From NCBI GenBank assembly GCA_018398765.1, contig JAHBMJ010002479.1, positions 1 through 15,420 of the forward strand: a stretch of DNA of 15,420 bases, in the 5' to 3' direction. Position 1 is the first letter of the stretch. The number at the start of each line of letters is the position of its first letter. The notes beneath the pieces are model-generated. The model saw only the letters and a program-made list of their open reading frames with translations. It did no database searches and was not told the DNA's origin. Below, in pieces: positions 7,127 through 15,420 of the stretch. Position numbers and translations under genes: made by a program. This DNA is from Chromera velia (lineage: Eukaryota > Sar > Chromeraceae).

Positions 7127-7644
7127 TGTTGTGCTCACTTTCCCATACTTCATGAAGAATCTTTGATTCAAAGAGTACGTTGCAAACAGAAAGAAAAGTA
7201 GATATGATTTAAGTAGAAAGAGGTTAACAATGTAGACTTTAGCACCGCTACATCGAAGTGGTACGCGCCGCCACGCTACAGTAACTGCAAGTAAATTGCA
7301 TCAGACGAGAACCTGAAAGCAGTTCGCACGCATACTATGCGTATTGTGTGCGTCCGTCTATTTCATACAGACTGATGTAATGAAGTGCATGCAATCAATG
7401 CGACACATACAGGCAGAGCACCAGAAAGCCTGAGAGTGGTTTATCAAAAGAAGAGGTACGCCGGAATAAAGTTGAACGAAGCGACCCTTTGCATGAGCAA
7501 GTTCTGTTTCTATAAAGACAGAAGCTCGAACTGTTATCCTTTGATGTAAGTCTCTAGAGCGGTGTCAGAGCTGCGCAACTCTGATTGGTAGAATGGTTCC
7601 TTTTAGGCAGTGAAGGCGTCCGATAACAGAGAAGGCGCCCAACA
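7127..7644 (+). repeat. 5' LTR
   Basis: It starts TGTTGTGCTCAC and ends GGCGCCCAACA. CTATAAAG at 7510-7517 is a TATA-like box suited to the U3 promoter. Compared with the 3' LTR it lacks a 12-base duplication near 7560 and has extra bases near 7280. Confidence 0.9.
7510..7517 (+). promoter_or_regulatory. TATA-like box in 5' LTR
   Basis: CTATAAAG lies about 130 bases from the LTR end. The matching place in the 3' LTR reads CTATGAAG, so the box survives only in the copy that would drive transcription of the element. Confidence 0.45.
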
Positions 7645-7647
7645 AAC

Positions 7648-7660
7648 TGGTAGCAGAGCA
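7648..7660 (+). other. Primer binding site, initiator-Met-tRNA type
   Basis: TGGTAGCAGAGCA starts three bases after the left LTR. TGG pairs with the tRNA 3' CCA, and TAGCAGAG pairs with an acceptor stem ending CTCTGCTA, as in eukaryotic initiator tRNA-Met. This is the usual primer for copia-type elements. Confidence 0.75.
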
Positions 7661-9750
7661 TCTGGCTGGGAGAGCCCCACCAGATTGTTCACTCCAGAAA
7701 CCTTGGAAGAGTTGAGCCCTTTGCGTTGCGCTGTTAAAAGTCTTGATATTCTTTTTTTTGAAAAGGGCATGCACACAGCTTATTTCTTTAGTACTGCCCG
7801 AGATATCGCAATCTTGTTCCCTTTGAAGTTGAGCCAGATATCTTGGAAACCTGTTTCTGTTCCGTTTCTTTTGCGGCTTTGTTTGGGTAGCTCTCAGTGG
7901 GAACAGCTTGCAAGGAGAAGAGCAACGTCAAGCCGAGCGGTGGAGCTGAAGCACCGATCGAACCGGAGAAGGGAACCTCAGGTCAGACGCGGGAGTGCCG
8001 CGCACCAGTTGAGCGATGGACAGCTGCTTTGTCCTTCTGCCTTGACGCTGGGTCGGAGAAATGAAGAATAGCGTGCTTACAGCCGACCCAACACCACAAA
8101 AAGTTGCCGTGGTGCCGACGACTCAGTCTGTGGGACTCTGGGAGAAGTGAGGCCGCAGCGAGAAAAGCAGAGATCGGGTGGAGGGTCTGTTCCAGAAGAC
8201 CGAGTGAGGGGGGGTATTCTCAGCACTGTGTGGCCGCCTGCCCGACCATCCACCTACCCCCAACACCGACGCAAAAGATTGCAGAAGCCAGAGTTGAACC
8301 GAAAGAGTCAGAGGCAAAGAAGAGGGAAGCATATGGACAAGAAAGAGAGATGAATGAATTCTTTTCTTTTGTTCTGTCGATGAAAGCTCGTCTCTTGTTT
8401 GGAGTGAAGAAAGCAGGCCGTGAGAGAAGAAGAGAAACGGGAGGGGGCATGTCTATTCCAGTCAGCAGAGAAAGGGGAAGCATCTGCGCTGTGTTTCCAT
8501 CTCCTTCCGTACCCTATAATAGCGACGGCAAGCGAAAGACGCAAAAATCGAGAGAGAGCGAGTTCAGATGGAGAGAGGTCCTGGATCGACGTACAAGTGA
8601 GTGAGTTTTCAAGTTGAGACAGAATAGAGAGACATAGAGAGACAAAACTGCATGCCCCATAATTGCCGAGATCCGATCGGTGTGCACATGCCCTGTTTGG
8701 CCTTATTCTTCATTCGGGGACTGGGAATGCCGGGGGTATCGATCGGGTTGCTTGGTAGTCTGTAGAGAGAAAAAAAAGTGAAGAGAAGGAAAGTGAGAGT
8801 CAGCGTGTAGAAACACACCAGAATAACTGTAAAGCGAAAGAAGAGGAAACCCGAGAAGAGAAGAGCTCTGGTGGAAATGTCTGCCTTCTGAATTGCCAAG
8901 AAAGGGGAAATTGGCATCAGTGGGATGAGCGTCCTCGACATTCCACTGGCCCCTTCGCACGACGTAGTACGCTTTGTCTATTGCTTTGCAGTCTGAAGGG
9001 AAATTGCATTTGTTTGCGTTAGCTGTATGAGTAACGAGAGACAGAAAGTATCGCATGTTGGTTGACAGTTTGTTTCCTTTTGAAGCAGGCCATAGAAAGA
9101 CCATACAAAAGCGAGAGACATTTGCTTTGGATGAAACGGAGATGCGTGATCCCTCTAGATGGTGCCAAATAGTACTCGAAGGGAACGGGCTCCGTGGGGA
9201 TCTATAAAGAGAAAAGATTTTGCAGAAAGAGTTAACCAAAGAGGAGTAGAGACGGAAAGAAGAGAGCGGGAGCACCGCCATATCATATAAAAAAGAAAAG
9301 AAGAGCCAGTGAAGCGAGAGAATCGCCATTGTGACATGGAGCAATATTGTGCATAGAGTCTTCTTGAAAAAAGCAAGCGACGCTGTGATAACAGGCTTGG
9401 TCACAAGCTAGAACAAGACAGAAGACAAGAAAGAAGAAGAGGTGGAGGAGGCGTGAGAGGTTCACGCAACTAGTAAAGGGGGAAAAGGAGAAACAACTGG
9501 CAGGAGTCAAAGAGAAGAGGAAAGAATTTTTGCAGAATCATCGAAGAAAGTTGTTTAGACGTTCTCATCTTTTCCTCGTCTTTATTTCTTCATTCTTCAC
9601 CCTTATTCATTCTCTTTCAAGAAAGATCTTTACTGTAAGTGAGTGAAAGAATGAATTTGAAGAGAAAGCAATGAATGTGAATGTGCCTGTGTGAAGCATG
9701 ATGGCTCTTAAAGGAATTTTGGCTGGGTTTCAGAGAGAGAGGCCACCATT

Positions 9751-9797
9751 GTGCGAAATGAATGGTGTGCGAAATGAATGGTGGGCAAATGAATGGT
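9751..9797 (+). repeat. Three tandem 16-bp units in the LTR interior
   Basis: GTGCGAAATGAATGGT occurs at 9751 and 9767 exactly, and a third shortened unit GGGCAAATGAATGGT lies at 9783. Confidence 0.9.
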
Positions 9798-9988
9798 TTG
9801 ACGGTTGTTGTTGGAAGAAAGCGTCTTGATGTACATACATCAGAAAACCTTTGTGCGAATATGCATTAATGGTTGGACAAACCTGGCGGGACATCGGGAG
9901 GCCCGAGGGTTCAGTGGTTTATGCCATGCTGACGTGTTTCTGACTTGTCTGAGAAGCTTGCATGATCTGTTCGAGGACGAACAGAGTT

Positions 9989-9999
9989 GAAGGGGGGAG
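9989..9999 (+). other. Polypurine tract
   Basis: GAAGGGGGGAG lies five bases before the TGTTG of the 3' LTR, the position and composition of a plus-strand primer. It fixes the element's orientation. Confidence 0.8.
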
Positions 10000-10003
10000 T
10001 GAT

Positions 10004-10527
10004 TGTTGTGCTCACTTTCCCATACTTCACGAAGAATCTTTGATTCAAAGAGTACTTTGCAAACAGAAAGAAAAGTAGATATGATTTAAGTAGAAAGAGG
10101 TTAACAATGTAGACTTTGGCACCGCTACATCGAAGTGGTGCGTGCCGCCGTGCTACTGCAAGTAAATTGCGTCAGACGAGAACCTGAAAGCAGTTCGCGC
10201 GCATACTGTGCGTATTGTGTGCGTCCGTCTATTTCATACAGGCTGATGCAATGAAGTGTATGCAATTAATGCGATACATACAAGCAGAGCATCAGAAAGC
10301 CTGAGAGTGGTTTATCAGAAGAAGAGGTACGCCGGAATGAAGTTGAACGAAACAACCCTTTGCATGAGCAAGTTCTGTTTCTATGAAGGCAGAAGCTCGA
10401 ACTGTTATCCTTTGATGTAAGTCTCTAGAGCGGTGCTAGGAGCGGTGTCAGAGCTGCACAACTCTGACTGGTAGAATTGTTCCTTTTAGGCAGTGAAGGC
10501 GTCCGATAATAGAGAAGGCGCCCAACA
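10004..10527 (+). repeat. 3' LTR
   Basis: It starts TGTTGTGCTCAC and ends GGCGCCCAACA. It carries a 12-base duplication (AGCGGTG repeated around 10430-10446) missing from the 5' LTR, and has lost the TATA-like box. Confidence 0.9.
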
Positions 10528-10980
10528 AACCAGCTTCCGCGTTGCGAGGCAGGATTGTGCACAACGGCAACACCATATCCTTCATTTTCTTCTTGTTATC
10601 AGAAGTGCCCCTCCCGATTGCACCTGTAATGTATTGTGCGACCTGTATTCTTATGTCAATGGGCGCTTTCTGCTTCGCAATTTCGTACAGTTCTTTCAGC
10701 CTGTTCTGTTCTCTTTCTATATCCTTACATTCCGTTAGGACATGAACCTCATCTTTGATCATACATGAGGGGGGCAAACATTTATCACACAGCCGTTCCG
10801 GTTGGGGGCTATCTATATCCCCCCCTGTAAGAGCCTTGAAAAGCATACGGAAGCCTGCGGAGGACTATAACAGACTCTTTGGCAGAGGTTCAACACTGCA
10901 CTCTATCATTTCACTTCTCGAAAACCATTTCCTTTCACTCAGAAGGTGCATGACCAAACGCTGTCTGATCGGATTCTCTG
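10528..10980 (-). pseudogene. LINE ORF2 C-terminal fragment, interrupted
   Basis: Read leftwards, the frame gives GFRMLFKALTG, then PERLCDKC, then DEVHVLTECKD followed by a charged helix. C-x2-C-x11-H-x4-C after an arginine-rich approach is the C-terminal zinc-knuckle arrangement of many non-LTR retrotransposon reverse-transcriptase proteins. The frame extends right to about 10980 but has an in-frame TAG at 10865-10867. Its left end is cut by the LTR element at 10527. The chimeric open frame running on into the LTR (to 10448) is an accident of the insertion. The upstream RT domain is missing locally. A candidate lies at 14751-15420. Confidence 0.72.
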
Positions 10981-11090
10981 ATTAGAATGGGGAGAGATTC
11001 GCAAGGTGGGGGAAAATTCCGTCTCTGTCTTTAACGTTTCTAGTTTGTTTTTTCAACCGGTCGGACAGCTAGACACCCTCTACAATCTTA

Positions 11091-11140
11091 AGGAAAAATT
11101 TTTTAAAATGGTCTCCAACATCCAAACGGTCTCCAAAATT
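11091..11140. repeat. Left arm of a 3.3-kb-spaced inverted repeat
   Basis: AGGAAAAATTTTTTAAAATG and a GGTCTCCAA motif repeated twice 17 bases apart match the reverse complement of 14331-14379 at about nine of ten positions. The two GGTCTCCAA copies inside the arm resemble paired protein-binding sites in DNA-transposon ends. No clear target duplication is seen. Confidence 0.75.
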
Positions 11141-11700
11141 ATGAAGTATCTACATATTTTCTAGAGCATTTTTAAACAATTTCTAATGATATTAAACATT
11201 GTTTTGTTGTTTAAACTGCATTTATAATAAGCTTAACTATTAGAATGTATAGCAGAATTAATAATGATAATACCTAGGATGATACATATTATAATATAAC
11301 TATACATTCACGTACGTACATATATATGAATAAGATACGGAAAATTTATAATACTATAACTGATTCTTAAATTTAGTCTAATTCATGTTTGAAATTTGCT
11401 TTAAATAAATCAAAACAGTTAAAGAAATGAAAATATTAAAGTAATTTACAAACATAAAACGGTGAGTAGTTGTTTGTATAAATAAACATTCATAAGATAC
11501 CATCTAGGATGGATGCAGGTGCACCTTCACCTACCAGTGTGTACCGCTCCAAAAGTTAGCACCGAAACCTACAGCATCTTTCGTACTGCATATCTAATAA
11601 CTTGCTGCCAATGACTTACTGAACTTGAAGCAATTGTTGTGCACGATGCAGTAGAAGTCCACTCTGGCTTCAATCATGAAACAGAATATGTATACACCAG
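11141..11700. other. AT-rich non-coding DNA
   Basis: A strongly AT-rich stretch, without open frames of note or RNA genes that I can recognise, lies between the inverted-repeat arm and the CA/TA satellite. Confidence 0.6.
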
Positions 11701-11701
11701 T

Positions 11702-11735
<34 letters not shown>

Positions 11736-11914
11736 TACCCATACATACATATACATACACACATACACACACATACACATATACACATACACACATATAC
11801 ACACACATACACACATACACACACACACATATACACACATACACAAACATACACACAGACATACACACATACGTATATGCACACAGTGCCACACACCCTC
11901 ACACACACATACAG
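11702..11914. repeat. (CA)n / (CATA)n satellite
   Basis: About 210 bases of CACA, CATA and CACATA units. Open frames in both directions (Thr-His or Val-Cys rich) are repeat artefacts. Confidence 0.96.
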
Positions 11915-11925
11915 GAAACCCGGAC

Positions 11926-12437
11926 GGGAGGCGGATGGGGGAGAATAGTGAGGAGTTGGGATATGAAAAATGGATTGGCTGGCGTCTCGAAGGGTGCCGG
12001 TGGCGGTTACACTGCTCCCTTGGCCTCATTCCACTCTCTGTCCTGCCCTAAATTTCTGGTAGTGCCGTGACCCCCCCTCCTGGTTGTTACTGGAAAAAAC
12101 AGGTCTGATTCTTCTGGTAAAGGGGGGGGTTCACCGATTTTTTTTGTTGGAAAAAAATTAAAAGTGGTTGTTTTGACATTAGTAATCAATTGGGACCACT
12201 TCTTTTTTTTTTCTGACAAAAATTTTTTTTGACCCCCCCCTCTTACCGAAAGAATCAGACCTGTTTTTTCTGGTAACTCTCAGGGGGGGGGGTCATGGCA
12301 CTACCGGGAATTTGGGGTAGGAAAGAGAGTGAAATAAGGCTAAAAAAGTAGTACAGCCGCCACCGGTACCCTTCAGAACACAAGCCAATCCACTTTTCTT
12401 GTCCCAACTCCTCACCGTTCTCCCCCACCAGCCTCCC
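11926..12437. mobile_element. Fold-back element: two about 250-bp inverted arms meeting at about 12185
   Basis: The left arm (11926 to about 12180) and the reverse complement of the right arm (about 12186-12437) match along their length with indels. Landmarks are GTGAGGAGTTGGGA, GTGGATTGGCT (left ATGGATTGGCT), ACCGGTGGCGG-like, CACTCTCT, GGTAGTGCC, ACAGGTCTGATTCTT and long G/C runs. Divergence of roughly 20% shows that the palindrome is old rather than an assembly fold. No protein is encoded. It resembles a fold-back or MITE-type non-autonomous transposon. Alternatively it is two diverged copies of a dispersed repeat inserted head to head. Confidence 0.8.
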
Positions 12438-12473
12438 ACTAGATTCTCTGCTCCTTTGCCACCCACCCCGGCC

Positions 12474-12580
12474 CACTTGTGACGCCGCCGGCCCCGGCTT
12501 ACTTGTGATGCCGCCGGCCCCGGCCTCGGGCCCCGCCCTGTCCCCTTATGGTGCCGCCGGCCCCCGGCCGGCCCCGACCC
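12474..12580. repeat. GC-rich 26-bp minisatellite
   Basis: ACTTGTGACGCCGCCGGCCC-type units lie at about 12474 and 12500, with decayed relatives near 12547 (TATGGTGCCGCCGGCCCC) and 12675 (TGTGATACCGCCGGGCC). The composition is far more GC-rich than its neighbours. Confidence 0.75.
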
Positions 12581-13332
12581 CAGCAGTCGTGGCCTTTACT
12601 CAGCACAAAATAGTGCAAAGTCTCTGTTTGCTCTAGTTTGCTCTCGGCTCTCCATAGTCGCTCGGACCTCTCCCTGTGATACCGCCGGGCCTGGCCCTGG
12701 GCCGGGCCCCCCGCCTCGGCTTGGCTACCGCAGGTTGCCGCCCCTGCCTCCATCCTTGCCCTGGCCTCCATGGATGGACGTTACTCCGGCCCAGCGCTCC
12801 GGCCTGCTCACTGCCTTGATCGGATTCTGCCCGCTCCTCTTCGTTACTTCGCCTTTCTGTTCTATGAAGAGTCACGCGTTGGGGCCAGACAGAGCTGGGG
12901 ATGGTGCTAAAGCATGGGCCAGGGTGCCTCAAACACAAAGAAAAGACCCGAATAAAGACAGGCAAGCAATGAAAGGGAGACAAACGGGAAGCGGGGGCAG
13001 GCGACCCCCCCCTTCCTTCCTTTGGCTCTCTTCAGGTTCGCATACTCTCTCTCCTCTCTTTCCAAACCATACTTACTAGATGCATATGACTGACTTTGAT
13101 AGACAGGCATGGATGTAAAATGGAACGACTAACACAGACCCCATGAAAACAAACCACTGACCTAGAAAGACAGTCATCATGTGGAGCCTCAAATGCTGTT
13201 CCGCAGCACGATCAAAGGCACTGAAACCTGTATCCATTCACATCCACAAGAGGCAACAAAGCCAAAAAAGATGGTTTAAAGCAAGCATCTGCTCGACAGT
13301 GCATCATGCACTAACCCACACAGAGAAACGAA
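12581..13332. other. Unassigned stretch
   Basis: It is GC-rich to about 12830, then mixed. Open frames exist on both strands (12735-13079 plus, 12633-12983 minus) but have the Pro/Arg/Ala composition expected by chance from GC-rich DNA. I see no recognisable motif. Confidence 0.5.
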
Positions 13333-13333
13333 A

Positions 13334-13440
13334 ATAAACACTCACCAGAAAAAAGGCGAAAGCAACCCCAGCTCCTCAGTAGAGGCAAAAAGGCGTCCCA
13401 GATCCTGCATGCAGTCACAGAGCAAGAAAAGAATGAAGTT
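13334..13440 (+). other. First copy of a duplicated small basic ORF segment
   Basis: Starting at ACTCACCAGAA the plus strand encodes NTHQKKGESNPSSSVEA, then a Lys/Arg-rich run with SCMQSQSKKR, to TGA. It aligns without gaps over about 38 residues to QTHQKEDEESPSS...CIEARSRTR of the ORF at 13695, about 40% identity by eye. The DNA is about 70% similar. A longer frame in another phase spans the same DNA. Confidence 0.5.
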
Positions 13441-13694
13441 CCAGGCGAAAGTCTGAGGTGCATCATGTTCCAACGTGTTGGAACGGCTTGCAGGCTTCGA
13501 GGAAGACAAACGGATGAACCCACCGAAGAGCACGCGAAGGCCGATCTGGCTCCCTCAAACAGCCTAGTGGGAGTCCCAAATCCTGCCTGCAGATACATAC
13601 TAAGAAGATAAAGAAGTATGGGAGTCTGGGCAAAGGTGGGCCAATGCCTGATATGATGCAACGAGGGTCACGGATAGCTCACGTCTGAGAGGAG

Positions 13695-13979
13695 ATGGAA
13701 CCCCAAACTCACCAGAAGGAAGACGAAGAGAGCCCCAGTTCCCCTAGCAAGGCAAGCAAAAGCTCGAAAGCTTGCATCGAGGCACGTAGCAGAACAAGAC
13801 ATCGACCCAAGATTGGGAGCAAAACGACCCTCTCGAATTTTACCCACCTCGCCTACTTGACAGAACAAGACGGGGAAATAAACCCATGCCCAAAAGAAAA
13901 AAGACGGCTGAGGTTCTATCCAAAGTCTGCTCCCAAGGCAAAGCGTAGAGCAGCCTTGACTTCAACAAAAGCAATCTGA
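13695..13979 (+). CDS. Hypothetical basic Ser/Lys-rich protein, 94 residues
   Basis: ATG at 13695 to TGA at 13977. The protein begins MEPQTHQKEDEESPSSPS, then has a Ser/Lys-rich run, Cys-Ile-Glu-Ala-Arg, a basic stretch RTRHRPKIGSK, and a Lys/Arg-rich end. It is hydrophilic with no membrane segment or known domain. Its N-terminal 40 residues are duplicated 365 bases upstream in a diverged form. Selection keeping the peptide pattern, or a non-coding tandem duplication, would both give this picture. It lies inside the inverted-repeat-bounded interval, so it could be a passenger of a mobile element. Confidence 0.35.
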   Translation: MEPQTHQKEDEESPSSPSKASKSSKACIEARSRTRHRPKIGSKTTLSNFTHLAYLTEQDGEINPCPKEKRRLRFYPKSAPKAKRRAALTSTKAI

Positions 13980-14330
13980 TCTGAAAATATGAGGAAACAT
14001 GAGCGGTGAAAAGTAAACAGTTCATGAGCAGTGTGAAGAGAAATATGTAGTGTGACTAGCTTATCTTTGTCAAATCAGAGCTCATGCTGCATAGCCCTTC
14101 AATTCTACCGCACGCGTGCATCAAAATCGGATTCCGATCTGATTTTAAATTCCCTTGAAAGCTTTGTGAGGCGTACGCAGCGCGCACGGCCTCAGCCGCA
14201 ATACATTTTTTTCTAGCACTCATTAACTATGATTCATAAACGCAAAAATGCACTCACAGAATGCTTAAAACTCTTTATTTTTCTTTTTTAACAACTGTTT
14301 ACTGCCCTAAAATGCTTGCAGGATAGGGTT
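13980..14330. other. Non-coding stretch with a palindrome
   Basis: No gene is seen. AAAATCGGAT-TCCG-ATCTGATTTT at 14123-14146 is a palindrome with one mismatch. Confidence 0.55.
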
Positions 14331-14379
14331 GTTTTAGAGACCGTTTTGGTGTTGGAGACCGTTTTGAAAAATTTTTCCT
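14331..14379. repeat. Right arm of the 3.3-kb-spaced inverted repeat
   Basis: This is the reverse complement of 11091-11140 with about five changes. It again contains the GGTCTCC word twice (as GGAGACC and AGAGACC on the plus strand) and ends AAAAATTTTTCCT. Confidence 0.75.
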
Positions 14380-14648
14380 TTCTTTTTTGCTGCCCTTTTC
14401 CTTCTGCCCTTGCCCTTCCTTTTAAACTTGTCCCCCACCGTACTTGGCAATGGAGGTCACAAAAGGGAGCAAATTAAATGGAACGGCCAGCTATTTTACT
14501 GTCTTAACGAAGGGTTCACACGAGCCAGCCAAACACTTATTCCACACTGCCCGGGGTAGAGCACGGTCGATCGATTTGATGCATTAAATGAAGCCCCCAC
14601 TCAACTTACCAAGTAGAGAACTGAATGGCTCGAGAGAGAGAGAGAGAA

Positions 14649-14682
<34 letters not shown>

Positions 14683-14750
14683 AAAGAAAGAAGGGAAAGC
14701 GAAACAAAAGAGTGATGGGAAAGACCAAAACAACATCGAACAAAACGTAA
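14380..14750. other. Flank of the LINE fragment, with (GA)n microsatellite
   Basis: A (GA)n/(GAAA)n microsatellite spans about 14631-14692. The minus strand has one short frame (reading RALPRAVWNKC) that might be decayed LINE sequence, but I cannot support it. Confidence 0.6.
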
Positions 14751-15420
14751 CTATAATGCATCAAGGCAGGCAACATCTGTCTTTATCAGCAGGATCGTTT
14801 CCAGTCCATACAGCACGACTGGCAGCCAGAAAGCCTTGAACAAAATAATTATAGAAAAGGGAAAAACAAAGCCTAAAGAAGAGAGAGTACCAAACATAGC
14901 CCCCAATGCCTTCTCTGCCGCTTCAATGCGGGCTTCGACTGTCTTGCTAAGGTCCCTGCCCTCAAAAACCCAGTTGCCTAAATACTTATATTTACTCACC
15001 GCTTCCACTGGTCTACCTTCATAAAGAAAAGGGGTCCGGGGCACTAGGTCGGGGTGGGGGAAGGAGAGATGTATAACTTTTGTCTTCTTTAAATTCACCT
15101 TCAGGCCGTGCTCCTTACAATAGTCCTCGAGACGAGACAGGCGTTTCTGCAATTTAAGTCTAAAGCACTGTGAGCAAACAGAACAAGGTCGTCAACGTAT
15201 CTGATGCTTTCGATTAAAACGTCAGACAGTCTGACAGGAGTCTCTCTATCAATACCCCCAGCCGACTTGGAGCTTTCATTCCTATTTTCATTATTGGAGC
15301 TAATAGACTTATGCAGATTGTTGATGAAAAGAAGAAAGAGGAGAGGAGAGAGAGGATCGCCTTGTTTTACTCCTCCGCCTTCTGGAAAGCATTCTGTTAC
15401 CCTATCCATCCGAGCCTTCA
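14751..15420 (-). pseudogene. LINE reverse transcriptase fragment, frameshifted
   Basis: This is the palm region of a non-LTR retrotransposon reverse transcriptase. The enzyme copies element RNA into DNA at a nicked chromosomal site. From the right edge leftwards, one frame carries GVKQGDPLSPLLFLLFIN (the substrate-binding PLSP block) and YVDDLVLFA (catalytic YxDD box). After a one-base frame change near 15151-15160, the next frame carries LKVNLKKTKV, YKYLGNWV and VLYGLETI (the later palm and thumb blocks in the usual order). The reading frame then ends at TAG 14751-14753, short of the C-terminal zinc knuckle. The element continues beyond the right edge. The frameshift and early end make it a dead copy, unless the shift is a sequencing error. 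Confidence 0.85.

Larger units (their letters stand above)
7645..10003 (+). other. Interior of LTR element, no recognisable polyprotein
   Basis: The plus strand is purine-rich for much of its length (especially 8100-9550). The longest plus frames (7610-8071, 8104-8604) and the longest minus frame (8703-9404) carry no zinc knuckle, aspartic protease, DDE integrase or YVDD reverse-transcriptase motif. I do not call any of them a gene. The interior may be a size-filling RNA that needs only packaging and priming signals. Confidence 0.6.
7127..10527 (+). mobile_element. Complete but non-autonomous LTR retrotransposon (3.4 kb)
   Basis: Two direct repeats of 518 and 524 bases flank a 2.36-kb interior. 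The LTRs begin TGTTG and end CAACA, the inverted ends common in Ty1/copia-type elements. A primer site follows the left LTR and a polypurine tract precedes the right one, so the element reads on the plus strand. The flanks are GACCA (7122-7126) and AACCA (10528-10532), a 5-bp target duplication with one change. The interior has no gag, protease, integrase or RT that I can recognise and is about half the length needed. The element probably depends on enzymes from a relative. The LTRs differ by about 5% by eye, mostly transitions, so the insertion is not recent. It sits inside a LINE. Confidence 0.88.

Noticed and set aside
8104-9404. ORFs of 166 (plus) and 233 (minus) codons inside the LTR element
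   Set aside because: No retroelement motif or ordered domain. The minus ORF is opposite the element's transcription strand and reflects purine-biased DNA.
10448-10527. Extension of the LINE C-terminal ORF into the 3' LTR
   Set aside because: The last 26 or so codons are LTR sequence fused by the insertion (the same peptide appears from the 5' LTR at 7565-7644).
11594-12070. His/Thr-rich and Val/Cys-rich ORFs
   Set aside because: They are translations of the CA/TA satellite.

Overview
The window is eukaryotic nuclear DNA. It has spliced genes with GT-AG introns, many long compound microsatellites, LINE and LTR retrotransposon remains, and no bacterial-style operons. The compact introns and the mosaic of GC-rich genes with AT-rich, repeat-laden stretches suggest a protist or alga with a repeat-rich genome. 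I cannot assign a lineage from sequence alone.

Layout: 1-560 is microsatellites and a minisatellite. 766-1237 (minus) holds two exons of a divergent TATA-binding-protein-family gene that runs off the left edge. About 1610-4686 (plus) holds a chain of short exons that mostly keep frame across plausible splice sites. I read these as one gene of unknown function, transcribed away from the TBP-like gene. Its introns carry large simple repeats. 5268-5468 is an uncertain ORF, followed by AT-rich DNA.

From 5.9 kb on, the window is mostly mobile DNA. A short copy of a LINE 3' end lies at 5907-5949 (plus). The same family's C-terminal/3' region lies on the minus strand at 10980-10528 and resumes at 7126-7064. 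It was split by a complete LTR retrotransposon at 7127-10527, which has TGTTG/CAACA ends, an initiator-tRNA-like primer site, a polypurine tract and a near-perfect 5-bp target duplication. The internal part of this LTR element has no recognisable gag or pol, so it looks non-autonomous. At 14751-15420 (minus) is a LINE reverse-transcriptase fragment with one frameshift.

Between the two LINE pieces lies a 3.3-kb interval bounded by inverted repeats of about 49 bp (11091-11140 and 14331-14379). Inside it are a (CA/TA) satellite, a 510-bp fold-back palindrome (11926-12437), a GC-rich minisatellite and a diverged duplication of a small basic ORF. A nested-insertion history (LINE, then an inverted-repeat element and an LTR element) fits the layout, but only the LTR insertion is well supported.
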